Part shown: positions 25,101-36,600 of the stretch, in pieces
Position numbering within the stretch: position 1 is the first letter of the stretch
How the letters are laid out: each line of letters opens with the position of its first letter
The notes under the pieces: model-generated
Seen by the model: the letters and a program-made list of their open reading frames with translations, nothing else
The model's database searches: none
Told to the model about the DNA's origin: nothing
Translations under genes and position numbers: made by a program
NCBI GenBank assembly: GCA_006937955.1
Contig: SSNP01000007.1
Coordinates: forward strand, 1,450,227-1,514,226
Direction of reading: 5' to 3'
DNA from: Pachypanchax playfairii
Lineage: Eukaryota > Chordata > Actinopteri > Cyprinodontiformes > Aplocheilidae
DNA: 64,000 nt

Positions 25101-28100
25101 CAATTTAACATGCATTTCCCCATATGGTATGAATTCAGAGGTTTTTTTATCTTTATTTTATCTTGCTCATTCTTTTTTATGTTCTAGCAACAACAACAAC
25201 AACAGCAGCAGCAGATGATGATGATGCTGAAGATGCAACAAGAGCAAGCTAAGAATCGCATGCCCATTCCCCCTGGGGGGCAGCTTCCTCCTCGGGGTAT
25301 GATTAATACAACAGAGGTGCAAAGACACCCTGTTTCACAGCAAGGCAACATGCCTGTAATGATCAGCCTTCAAGGACATGGAGGAGTGCCGCCATCACCT
25401 GACAAAGCCAGAGGAATGCCCCTGATGGTGAACCCGCAGGTAGAGATCAAATATTAGTGCTATAATATTCAAGATTGTTTTTCATAAATCTGAAATTGAT
25501 TAATTTTGCACTATATTATTTTTTTTAAACTTGTACAAGTCTACATTTTTTCCCTCCCTTTTCCAGCTTGCAGGTGCTGCACGGAGAATGTCCCATCCTG
25601 AGAGTACGCAAAGTACTGGATCTGAAGAGATCCCTGCAGGTGCCCACTCAACACAGGACAGGCCTGGTGGGTCAGAAATTGGGACACAGCAAGGAAATGG
25701 AAACCAACAGATTGTGTCCAGCCAGAGTTCCAACACTCATATGATGAAGCAAGGCTCTGGTCAAACACAAATGCCCCAGCATACTGGGGCCAGTCCCCAG
25801 CAGCAGTTACCCACTCAGCCTCAACAAGGAGGTCATATGTCTGGCCTCCATTTCTCCAATGTTCCTACAACTTCACAGAGCTCCAGGCCTAAAACCCCTA
25901 ATAGAGCCAGTCCCAGACCGTACCATCACCCCCTTACCCCTACTAATCGCCCACCAAGTACTGAACCCTCAGAAATTAACCTCTCCCCTGAAAGGCTAAA
26001 TGCTTCAATTGCTGGACTGTTTCCCCCCAAAATTAACATTCCTCTTCCCCCAAGACAGCCAAACCTTAACAGGGGCTTTGACCAGCAAGGTTTGAATCCA
26101 ACTACTCTAAAAGCCATTGGCCAGGCCCCTCCTGGTTTAACTTTAACAAGCAACAATGGCAATGCAGGAGGAAATAACACTAACAGTCAGCAGTCTTCTG
26201 GGGTTGGTGTAGGGGCTTTAGGTGCTAAACAAGACAAACAATCAGGAGGGCAGAGTAAGAGGGCAAGTCCTAGCAATAGTCGTAGGTCAAGTCCAGCCTC
26301 TAGTCGAAAGTCAGCCACTCCAAGTCCAGGAAGACAAAAAGGGGCAAAAACGAGTGGCCCTCCACACCAGCAGCAGTTGGTAAACCCTCAAGGGTCAACG
26401 ATGCTAAGCCCTCCTTCAGTACCTCAGAGTCCAGTTTCGATGCCATCACAGATTTGTGTAGGCATGGAGGCACAACATACCCAGAGCCCCCTCCATGGGA
26501 TTCATGGTAATCCAGTTGATGGAGGAAGGGAGAATCAAGGAATGATTGCAGTAGATCAGCGACAAGCACCTCAACCCCATTCCCAGTCACAACCATTCAG
26601 GGAGTTGTCTGCCCCTAAAATGACAAGCCCTCGTCTGCCGACACCTCAGCAGCCTAAACCTGATGTGGAAGTGCAAGCAAGCACAGTTGATATAAGCCAA
26701 CCACACCAAACACCTTTACAAAATCCTGAAGTCTCACCTGCTCTCCGAGAAGCTCCAACATCCCTCAACCAGTTACTGGATAATGCAAATGTCTCAAACC
26801 TGCCACTTCGGCCTACACAGATCAATACTGTTATAGGAAAAGACAGCCCCAAATCTGCTTCGGAACCAGACAGACCACATCACAGTAATTCCCATAGTCT
26901 TTCATCTGTTGTTGCTACTGTAAACGAAACTGAAGCTAAGCCCAGACCTGCTTCTTCTATTCCAACTAGCAGTTCTATCTTGCAGCCTACATCTATCTCC
27001 AGCTCGCACCCACCTTTAGTTGTGAGTTCAAACCCTCCCACTAATGTAAACTCGAGTACTACTCTTAGCCTTAACCAAAACCCCATACCTAGTCTTGTTA
27101 ATCCAAATCCAAACATTATTTCGACCCCTAGTCTTTGCAGCTCAGTCAGCACTAACACTAATGCCACCCAAGGTCTTAGCACCAACACCGTCACATCTGG
27201 TCAGAGCAGTTCTGCCTCAGCTGTCAGTACCAGTTCTAACTCCAGCTCATCTGTGAATCCAGCCAATTCAGCTCTGAAACCAAGCCCCAGTCCTAACCCT
27301 GTTACAAGTGTTCATCCAGTCATACAAATCCCTGCGTCGGCAAGTAACATTCCCCCCAGCCAGATCAGAGTGCTTGTCACTTCAAACCCCATTACTTCTG
27401 CACCAACTTCACAGGGCCCTGTGTCTATGGTGGCTGTTTCTAACAAGAACATTAGATCTCAGGACATCCGACAGCAGAGTCCTGGCTCGCGACCTGCTCA
27501 GTTATTTACAACCCCTGTATTTATAAACCCGATTTTCCAGGTTACGGGTTCATCTGTGGCTCCCAATACACAGTCAGTCACCATGGTGGTGTCAGCTGCA
27601 AACATTCAACTTTCTCCTGCCCCAACCTCCACACAATCATTGGGGGCTACAATGACAAGCTCCCAGTCCACAAAGAATACTGTTGGACATGTTCATGTAG
27701 CCACTAGTTTGTCTTCTTCAGTCCCTGTTGGTACTCTCATAGCTTCTCAACAAATTAACCAAGGAAATATAAAAACAGAAAATCTGGGTGAGAAAGGTTC
27801 TATTCAGAAATCTGCTCTCCCTGTTGGTCAGCCATCTTCTCATCCAAGCCCTTCAATATCTTTTCAACAACCTCTTATTTCTCTACCTCCCTGTTCTAGT
27901 CCTGGGGCAGCTAATACCATCCGAAAAAGCCCTGTATCTCTATCTCCAGGTGCCCAAGGAAAAAATAAGCCTGCATCAGCTCCTTTATCTGTTTCTGGTA
28001 CAAGTAACTCCCAACAAAGCACAGTAGAAAGGCACACAGGGGCTGTCCCACCTCAAGTCTTTGCTCCTGCTAATCCAGCCATTCAGACTGAAGCAAAAGC

Positions 28101-29979
28101 TCCTCATACGACAGCTGCTGCGTCAAGCAGTACCCTGCCTGTTGTCTCTCAGGTCCCTGGCCAAGTCGCTGTTCCTTCTCAGATTGTTGGCCAGGCTCCT
28201 GTATTTACACCTGCATCAGTCTCAACTCTATCGCAAGCAGTAAATTCTCAAGCACCTGTTGTGACTGTGGTTGGTACCACCACTGGGGTCTCTTCCAGTA
28301 CTTTCCTCACTACAGTCACTCCTGTGCAAAGTCCTGTACCATCTGTTGTTCCAATTGTCACGACACCAGGATCTGAGGTTGCCCACATCACATCTTCTCC
28401 AGTTGCTAACCCACCATGTCAGCCTGACCCCCCAGCTGTGGAGTCTTCCATGACACCAGCTGCAGCACCTGCTGAATCCACTCCAGTCACTCAAGGTACA
28501 CACACACACACTGTGAGAATGTTTACAAGTCTCAGGTAAACAATATAACAGACTGCATTCTGGGTGTGATCTTTCAGGCCAAGTTTATGATCAAACATAC
28601 ACCATATGTCACATCATTGTTAATCGAGTAGTATCTGGCAGTTTATCACTTTATCTTTGAAAGTGAAATAAACATGCACTGCTGGACTTTCCTCAGCAAC
28701 CTATACATTCAAAAAGCTGCTACCCATTTTTATATTGGTTTGCACTACTCCTAGTACCTTTTATTCTTCCTCCTCTTCCAGCACCTCTTCAGCAAGAAGC
28801 TTCACAGGATCCTGGCACTACTGAAAAGAGAAGTAAGTATTCTTTAATTAAAAAACAATATCACATGGAAATTTGAGAAACATTTGCAACAAAATTAGAT
28901 GCCATCGATTTAATTTGTATGTTTTTCAGGTGAAGATGCCTCAACTGGTTCTGAGCAAGGGTGAGACTTCTAACATTGTCACTGTTGTTGCTAGATTATT
29001 TATTTGAATTTAAGTTATTCCTTCGGTGGCCTTCAATGTTTTGTAATCTCACATTTTACAGGAACCAGATGAAAGTTCACTACACACAGACTAAAACAGA
29101 ACGAAACCATATTCATAGTTCATTGACTTTTAACTAAGTTTACAGCCTCAAAATTACTTTTGTCTTTCTCATTGATCAATCTTTTTTGTCCATCACTGAA
29201 ACTCAGGGAGGGTCAAATTAAAACTAAAGTTTCAACTCCTGGTATGTATGATTAGCATTCAATTAAAACATGTTGTGTTTAAATATTAAAACATGTCTAA
29301 ACAGTAACAAAAAGATTTTTACAAATCTCCAATGACCTTTATGGCCATATCTCTCCATTGAGATTGTCATGTCGGGGTAGTGAGACTGTACTTGTTCAGC
29401 TCAGTTGATAGTTCACTGCTGTTTTTCCACTTCTACCACAGATGGGCAAAGAAAAGAAAGACGCCCATCAGCTTAGACTCAAGGTATGTATTTTAACATA
29501 ATTGTGAAGCAAAGACAAGGAATGATCATGTTGACGTGGATGCTGGCGGGATGAAGATTGACAATATCTGTGGTAGAGGAGGAAAAACGGCGAAGTCCTG
29601 ATTGTTAATTAACCAAATTACATTTTGGCCGTTTGTTAACACTTCCATGTCTTGTTCTTCCTTTTGTTCTGTGTTGTTTGTATGGTTCTCCCAGAGCTGC
29701 TGTGGAGAAGCCCAAGGGGCCGAGCCGACGCAGCTCCCGAGCAGAGAAAGAGGTGGAGGAGGAGCCAGTAGCAGACAGTGGCATCAGAAAGAGACCAGCC
29801 AGGCCCGGAACAAGTGCGGCAGTAAAAGGTAATAAAACCATTCATGTGACTTTAAAAGACAGCTTCTCTCACTTTATAGTGACACCATGTACTTTAGTGT
29901 TTTTCCTCTAAAAGACTTGTATACTCTTACAGAAACTGCAGCAAGTCCCACCCAAGCCAAACGAAGGAAGTCTAAATAG
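19101..29979 (+). CDS. ncoa6: Nuclear receptor coactivator 6
   Basis: Sixteen coding exons: 19101-19398, 19623-19778, 19892-20014, 21629-21751, 21847-22680, 22833-22961, 23121-24369, 24479-24597, 24702-25096, 25188-25439, 25567-28495, 28782-28832, 28930-28960, 29442-29483, 29695-29828, 29933-29979. Phases agree and give 2303 aa ending in RRKSK and TAG. Seen: a conserved N-terminal module (FTVFVAFQGN..., VEPWNSVRVTFNIPR, QQLRDLGILSVQIEG); long Gln/Pro/Met-rich regions; LXXLL motif 1 (LVNLL, residues 918-922) followed by a KPKKKKPARKKK basic patch; LXXLL motif 2 (LNQLL, 1626-1630); and a conserved SRPKTPNRASPRP to SLSPERLNASIAGLFPP core. Known: NCOA6 (ASC-2/PRIP) is a nuclear coactivator that recruits the MLL3/MLL4 methyltransferase complexes to ligand-bound receptors. 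The start at 19101 has a good Kozak context, but an upstream exon could extend it. The small exons 28782-29483 are the least certain. The protein is longer than human (about 2060 aa, from memory), partly through a Ser/Thr/Asn-rich expansion in the large exon. Confidence 0.93.
20015..21628 (+). other. ncoa6: Large ncoa6 intron 3
   Basis: A 1.6-kb intron between GTAATT (20015) and TGTGCAAG (21628). Most of it is taken up by the repeat-like stretch at about 20120-21507. No exon is seen. Confidence 0.7.
20120..21507. mobile_element. Possible non-autonomous DNA transposon (hAT-like ends) in ncoa6 intron 3
   Basis: The left end begins CAGGGTGTCTGTGGGGCTTT and runs into repeated TTAAAAGTATTAAA-type words. 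The right end, read on the other strand, begins CAGGAATCCTGAAAC and holds matching TTTTTAAAGACTTTTTAAAA words. Ends beginning CAGG with such internal words are typical of hAT-derived repeats I know from fish. I could not find a clear 8-bp target duplication and no transposase is present. Confidence 0.4.
23470..23950 (+). repeat. ncoa6: Interrupted CAG/CAA (polyGln) tracts in ncoa6 exon 7
   Basis: Several runs of mixed CAG and CAA codons (around 23490-23510, 23665-23770 and 23858-23945) encode Gln-rich segments mixed with Met, His and Leu. The alternation of CAG and CAA should limit repeat slippage. The region is part of the low-complexity middle of NCOA6. Confidence 0.85.
24760..25215 (+). 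repeat. ncoa6: Long polyGln-rich segment across ncoa6 exons 9-10
   Basis: Exon 9 from about 24760 to 25096 is almost wholly Gln with Met, His, Ile and Leu interruptions, and exon 10 (from 25188) opens with nine further Gln codons before an MMMM run. The longest pure Gln run is near 24880-24910. The reverse complement reads as Leu-rich or Val/Ala-rich open frames, which are artefacts of the repeat. Confidence 0.88.
25567..28495 (+). CDS. ncoa6: ncoa6 large exon 11 (LXXLL-2 and Ser/Thr-rich region)
   Basis: This 2929-bp exon encodes about 976 residues, over 40% of the protein. Order: a Gln/Ser-rich start; SRPKTPNRASPRP; the SLSPERLN-like core reading LSPERLNASIAGLFPPKIN; GFDQQGLNPTTLKAIGQAP; a KRASPSNSRRSSPASSRK phospho-motif-like block; the second receptor box (APTSLNQLLDNA); then a long Ser/Thr/Asn/Pro/Val-rich tail. 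The core blocks match vertebrate NCOA6 closely, while the tail looks fast-evolving. The acceptor is TTTTCCAG at 25566, and the donor at 28496 runs into an (AC)n stretch. Confidence 0.93.
29207..29241 (+). other. ncoa6: Possible alternative 35-nt ncoa6 exon
   Basis: Flanked by CAG (29204-29206) and a good GTATGT donor (29242). Its 35-nt length is not a multiple of three: inclusion between the exons ending at 28960 and starting at 29442 shifts the frame into a TAG at 29474-29476. Skipping it restores the frame and the conserved C-terminus. It may be a rare or regulatory exon, or simply a decoy. Confidence 0.3.
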
Positions 29980-30310
29980 GCACAACTTCAGTTGTTTACC
30001 TGTGAATTGTACTATAAATGTTTTCTGTCCGCTGTGAATCAGTTGATGATATTGGTGTCTCTGGCCTGGATTTATGAAGTTCACTGGATGAAGAAACCAT
30101 GTACAGATTGTTTTTTTTGTTTTTTTTTAATTAATAAAGCTATTGTTTTGTTCAAGCTTTTACGTGAGATTGTAGTTAAAATGTGTGCATAGTTTGTGTG
30201 AATGTGCTTTTCATGAAAATATGCTGGATTATTCATGTGAAAACTGATAATGAAACTCACCATTACTGTATCCTGTAAAATGGAATAAAATTTTCTACTG
30301 CTTTTGTTCT
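29980..30310 (+). other. ncoa6: Presumed ncoa6 3' UTR
   Basis: A short AT-rich UTR with two AATAAA hexamers, at 30133-30138 and 30284-30289. Either could serve as the poly(A) signal. Confidence 0.55.
30284..30289 (+). promoter_or_regulatory. Candidate distal poly(A) signal of ncoa6
   Basis: AATAAA followed by T-rich and TGT-rich sequence; a second hexamer lies at 30133-30138. Confidence 0.45.
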
Positions 30311-30529
30311 GTGAAAAGTTAATCTTTTTACCTTAAGAATTCAGTCTGTTTATTCATACCAGCATTGAAGTGTACTGATGGATAATTATGTATTAGCTGT
30401 AAATAGAATGAGCATAAACAACACCTGCTGACAGGTATATTAATTAGACCAGAAACAAACAATACATGCATACATTTCAAAATACTTGTATTTAAAAGAA
30501 GGTAGACTGTTTGGTTGAAGGTTGATGGG

Positions 30530-30673
30530 ACCATGAGCGGCTGTCGGTTTGCGCATGCGTAGTTGGGAAACGTTGGGACTCCATTCCAGGCTGTCAGTGA
30601 GGTTCCCTGAACCTCTCATCCTGATCAATCGCATACTGTCCAAACTTTACCTGCTGTCAAAAACAACCAGATC
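30530..30673 (+). promoter_or_regulatory. top1: top1 promoter / 5' UTR with NRF1-like site
   Basis: Less than 400 bp separates the ncoa6 poly(A) signals from the top1 ATG at 30674. GCGCATGCGT at 30551-30560 is a near-perfect match to the palindromic NRF1 element, a common core of TATA-less housekeeping promoters. No TATA box is evident. The transcription start is not determinable here. Confidence 0.5.
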
Positions 30674-33600
30674 ATGAGTGAAGATCATGGACGCGGAGAC
30701 TCTCAGGTAGTTGCTGATCATTATTTTTTATCGATAGTTTGCATCAATATCCCTCAACAGCAACACAAGACGAGTAATAATCGTTAGGACATGAAATAAC
30801 TGTCAAAAAAAGATAATCAACATTGAAAACTAGTGTTATTCTATAGTTTTATAAACAGTTCTTTGGTTATGTAGCGTGTTGGTTTTAATTTTAGTAATAC
30901 AAGGTTTTTTTGGGGTGTAGTAGTACATCAGTTGAAACTTGAGCAGCTAAGATAAGATACCGGCATTTTTAAAATTGAAATAATACAAATATTTTTCTCG
31001 CATTTTTCAGGACAACTGTGGCTCAAAGGGAATCGGTAGGTTATTTAATGATGTTTTTTCTTCATATTGTAGATTGTAAAGCGTCATCGTTTGTACCTGT
31101 GTACTGTTAGTTTTTAAAGGACAGAAATGGCGTCAGAGACTAAGTCCCTTCTCCTCCACTCTCTTGCGGCTATTGTTCAAAAAGAGGGTCTGAAATGGGG
31201 TTTTCCCACTTTCGTTTTTTTAATCTGACTGGATATTCTGAAAGAGCCTGGCCTCGGGTTAACTTTGCATGCTTGTGTGGGATAATATATTTGTGCTAAT
31301 ATGGAGAATTTTGGAGCCGAAAGTGGTCGAATTGAGGCTGAGGACTTAGTCTCTGCGCCATTTTCTTTTTCTGTATGTAGCATCCAGGGCGCCGCTCGGT
31401 GAGGCAGCTGTCCGCCGTGATATGGAGGCGAGAGCTGGGGGCTTATCACATCTCACCACCGCCTGCATCTCTGCTCCAACACACATTTATCTGCGACACG
31501 AAAAACACATGATCCACAACTTTTAGTCACTCTACAAAAAGTTACTCATTATTAGGCGCGTTTTCATTTCAGGAACATTTTCCAGGAACCAGTGTAGTTT
31601 TTGAGGCCATAAATACTTTGTGTCGTTATTATTATAATTAGGCTATTATTATCTAATTAAAGCCCCCTTGGGAAGTTAGGAGCTTTTATCCAATTCATTC
31701 ATTGTCTAATTCAAGTGAAAAACAAAGAAACAAGTGAATTGTTTTGGGTTAACTAGGATGTTTCCTATATCAAAAAAGGGATTTTAGTTTTAATTAATTG
31801 CCATGACAACATGGTGTTTATGCTAGGGCACACCCTTGACTGGTTGTAGTTGGAAATCAGTTTTTTCCTGGGTAAAGTCCCATTGAATTTAAAAGCGATT
31901 TATTTAAGGGAATTTACACAGAAACATTTTGTAAGTTAGAATCGTGAAGTTTTACTCCTCTACATTAAGCTGCTCACTTATTTCCCTTATGGATTATTGT
32001 TTATTACTTATTGTTTCATTTCATATAAATACCATTTCCTGTTTTAGATGAGGTTTACTTCAAAATAGAAATGATAACACTAGCTCTGTGCCCTCTAACC
32101 ACTGTGGTAAAACTCTAATGTAACCAGTTGTACTGACCCATTAATAAACCTTTATATCGAGCGCATTTGGTTGACATGTCATGGCCTTTATTTATTTATT
32201 ATTTTAATTCATATTTTCACTCTTGCTTGTGTAGGTCTACCACACTGTGTCCTCAAGGAAATGTATCTTCATTTATTTATTTTTACAAACTTTCACAGAT
32301 TTTGTGTGTGCTTTTTTTTCCAAGTTGACAAAGTTTTGTCTGTTTTTAAATTTGTATCATACAGTCACTGTTGGAACAAAAGGGAAAGGGACCCAAAAGG
32401 GATTTTATTTTCTTCCCTTGTTCTTACGCCAGTGATTTTAACCCAATAAAATGTGCAGCTTTATTAGAGCAATCCTCAGCATGTAATCTCATCAACCTCA
32501 TCCGTATCTGCTGAAACATCGACTGATTGTCAGATAATCCAAGTGTGTCGTACCTTGATGCTTTCTGATGCTCCTGTATGAGTTAATTTCTGCGTTCCTT
32601 TGCAGATGCTCATAAACATAAAGACAAGCACAAAGACAAAGAACACAGACACAAAGATCACAAGAAAGACAAGGACCGGGACAAAATAAAGCACAGCAAC
32701 AGGTGTGTTATTTTCTGTCTTTTTATACTATTTGGTGAAGAACCAGGCAGCATTAAAATCCACGTTTATGCATCACTGATTTCTTTTAATGCTTAACTTT
32801 TAAGAATTGGAACTATTTTAATTGAAGATCAGGACAAAGCAGGTGACATCACTGCCTGCTATTCGTGGTGTGAAAAGGGTCAATGTGTCTGTGGATGTTT
32901 TTTGTCTTGTCTGTGCTGTGTCTGACCTCTTGCTCTTGACCTTTGTTATTTTTGTGCTCCAGTGAGTATAAGGAGTACTCTGAGAAGAAACACAGAGACA
33001 AAGACAAAGAGAAGCTAAAGCACAGCAATGGCAGCTCAGACAAGCACAGAGAAAAACACAAAGACAAGGACAAAGAGAAGAGGAGGGAGGACAAGGTTTG
33101 TAATCAATCCCCTTCGATACAGACTCAGCCTCTCTGAAGAAAATGTTTTATCTTAATCCTGTAACGCCACATTTATTATATTTAATACCACTGTTTCTAA
33201 GGATCTAAGTACTACAGGTGGCAAGTGCCAACTTTATTATTCTTAAGTTCTTAAATAAAACTTGGGAGAAAATTCTTAACATTACTGCAAACCCTAAATG
33301 TCCAGTATCTCCTGAAGTGCATATAAACACGTGAGTGCAGTTCTCTGGTTGGAAACTATTTGATATGCTTTGCGTAAGCCAGCATCTCACTGAGCTACCA
33401 CTGTTAGCAACAAATTACAAATGGCATTCGCAAGAAAGTTTTCAGCTTGCTCTGGGTTTTTCAGTTGCACGTGTCGGTCAAACAAGTTGAAAATATTTGC
33501 AAGACAAATTTTCTCTCATAGTGGTCATTGAGTCGTTGCAGAGGTCTAAAACTCACCTGGAACCCTTCGGAGCTCCTTTCTAACTAGTCAGAGATGTTAG

Positions 33601-36600
33601 CTAAATGTAGGAAGGATCAGCAACCTAATGAACTAAGTTGTGACTGACCTGAGACATAAAAATACAACCTCAAATTTCCTGCACAGGAAAATTATGAAAG
33701 AAATCGGGACGAATTCCAAACAAAGACTTTAAAAATACTTTGTGACTAAGTATCCGCTGTCTTATTCAAGCTGGATTCTTTCAGTTCGATAAGATGCTGC
33801 CTTATTTAGCTTTTACTATATGTTTTATTTATGTAGTCATATAAATGGGATTGTATTTATTAAGTATTTTAATGGATTTTTCTTACAGATTCAATCATCC
33901 CATTCAGAAAAGCCTAAAAAAGAAAATGGATATATGAGGTACACAGAGTGTTTTTATGTGTGTTTATACATGTAAGCAACTCAGTCATGTGGGATTTACC
34001 AAAAATAGAGTTGTTGGCTGGTATTAAGAGATCATAGTTTTACTAATACAGAGTTCAATATTTAACTCAGAGAGACGAGTCCTGCTGCCATTAAGATTGA
34101 GCCAGAAGACGACAGCAGCTTCTACCCATCTCCAAAACACAACAAGACCTACAAACATGAGCGTGATGACGAAGAGTAAGTGTTAATGTCATCGGACTAA
34201 AATCCCAGTAGTTAGAACTTGGTTGACTGTAATTCTACAAACAGACGTTTTTAATAATTTGACGTTGTACCTGATTACAGGTTTGAATACAAGCCCAAAA
34301 AAGTCAAAGTGGAACATGATAAAAAGGCCAAGAAGAGGAAACACGAGCATGAAGAATACGACGACGATGAGGTACTTTGAGCGACGTTGTTACGTTTTTT
34401 TCAAGGTTGACGAGACTTTCTGTTTTAGATAATATTAGTTGTGGTGCTTTCGTTGTTTTTTAGGGCATCAAACCCAAAAAGAAGATGAAAGACAGAAAAG
34501 GAACGGATGGAAAGAAAGCCAAAAAGGAGGAGGAGGAGAAATGGAAATGGTAAGATCATGTTTAGGTTCCAGTTGACCTTCTTTTTTTCCTTCTAGAAAT
34601 TCCAGTCTGAGGGCAGAATGTTGAGTTACTGATGTATTTCTTTTCTCGGATGGGTTGTATCTTTTGGTTTTTAGGTGGGAGGAGGAACGATATACCGATG
34701 GCTCCAAATGGCGTTTTCTAGAACATAAGGGTCCAGTGTTTGCCCCTCAGTATGAACCCATGCCTGATAAAGTCAAATTTTACTATGATGGTGAGCATAT
34801 CTCTGTAACAAGTCATGATAAATTAGTTTTAGACATTTTTCATTGATTTATAATAGCAATGTTGTTTTTTCTGTATTTTTAGGTAAGCCTATGAAACTTA
34901 GTGCTCCTGCAGAGGAGGTAGCCACTTTTTTCGCCAAGATGTTAGATCATGAATATACCACTAAAGACATCTTCAGGAAGAATTTCTTTAAGGACTGGAG
35001 GAAGGTGAGAAGAGTAGACATGATCCAAGCCTAAAGAAGGCATGAGTTTTAAGATTTTAAACTAGAATGTTTTTTTACATTTCATTTGTATATCAGGAAA
35101 TGACATCAGAGGAGAAGTCAGTAATAACGGACCTGAATAAGTGTGACTTCGGTGAAATGAATGAGTACTTCAAGGTCCAGTCGGAGGCACGTAAACAGAT
35201 GTCAAAGGAGGAAAAGCAAGTAAGTCCTGACTAACATACGCTTCATGTCGACGCCTTCAGAACATCACGGGATTACTTGTTGGGTCTTGATGCACTTTGC
35301 AGAAAATCAAAGAGGAGAACGAGCGACTCCTCCAGGAGTACGGCTTCTGCATCATGGACAACCACAAGGAGCGAATCGGAAACTTTCGCATCGAGCCGCC
35401 GGGCCTTTTCCGAGGACGAGGCGACCATCCAAAGATGGGAAAACTGAAACGACGCATCAGACCTGAAGACATCATTATCAACTGTAGCAAGTAGGGAATC
35501 TCATCCACTCTGTTATCTTAACTCAGATTTTATTTAACATTTGAGTTAATGTTTGGATGATAGGAAGAAACGGAAAGCTGCTTTTATTACAGTGTCCAGT
35601 TCTTGTGTGCACCACAAGGTGGCCTTGTCAAACCACTGGAAGGGAAGTTCTGTGGAATTACAAGATGACGTAGAAATCCTAAAACTTAAATGGGACTGAG
35701 TCTGTACGGAAAATATCAGTTTTAGAAAATGTAGGAATATATTTTATTTTAGAAATACAACACATTGAGTTGAGTTCTTCATCTGTTTTGCTGTTTATCT
35801 TCTTCTACTTCTGTCTGTCCTTTATCAGTACCTTCCATCTTCTGTCTATCCGGTTATGGTAGCTGGAGTTATTATGACAACACGGTTGCAATCTATGTTT
35901 ATCTTTGTCCTCCCAAGACTGATAATTTGCAGCATTCAGTTGCTATAAAAAGAAAGCCCAAAAAAATATCTGTGGCATGTAAGACGTGACACTTAAACAC
36001 ACACAAACACTGTTGGCATTGTGTCAAAGGTAGGCTTCCTTTATCTGCGCAAACAATTACACAACCCAGCGAGGACGTGTTGATCCCTACATGCTGAACA
36101 TAACCATTATGTCATAATTGCAGTGTTTACAAGGCTAAGTTAATCCTGGATGGGCCCATTAGGAGGTAAAATAGTGAATTTAGCCTGTAATAGATGATTT
36201 TTTTTTATACTCAAAAGGCTTCCGATTGCGTCTTGACAGGACCAGATTATCATGCACCCAAATAACTCTTTTATATTTTCATATACAAGGAAAAACATGT
36301 AATCGTGCTTTGTATTTGTTTTGTACTTAGTCTTTTCTAAACCAAACTCTTTTCCTGTAGAGACTCCAAGCACCCGAAGCCTCCTCCAGGTACAAAGTGG
36401 AAGGAGGTTCGCCATGACAACAAGGTGACATGGTTAGCATCATGGACTGAGAACATCCAGGGCTCAATCAAGTACATCATGTTGAACCCCAGCTCCAGGA
36501 TCAAGGTCACACCTTTAGCTTTCAGACATGATCTGTAGCTGGTTATTTGTTTTTTTTTTCTCTTGACTGAAAATGTTATCTGCCCGTGTGTCTCTGCAGG

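Noticed and set aside
24671..25115. Minus-strand Leu-rich and Val/Ala-rich open frames opposite ncoa6
   Set aside because: They are the mirror image of the CAG/CAA repeats that encode polyGln on the + strand.
25926..28509. Several minus-strand and alternative-frame open frames inside ncoa6 exon 11
   Set aside because: They are shadows of the long real frame, which has biased codon composition. None shows a domain.
29062..29139. Extra ncoa6 exon after CAG at 29059-29061
   Set aside because: It reads into a stop (TAA, about 29137) with no donor nearby, and skipping it keeps the conserved C-terminal frame.
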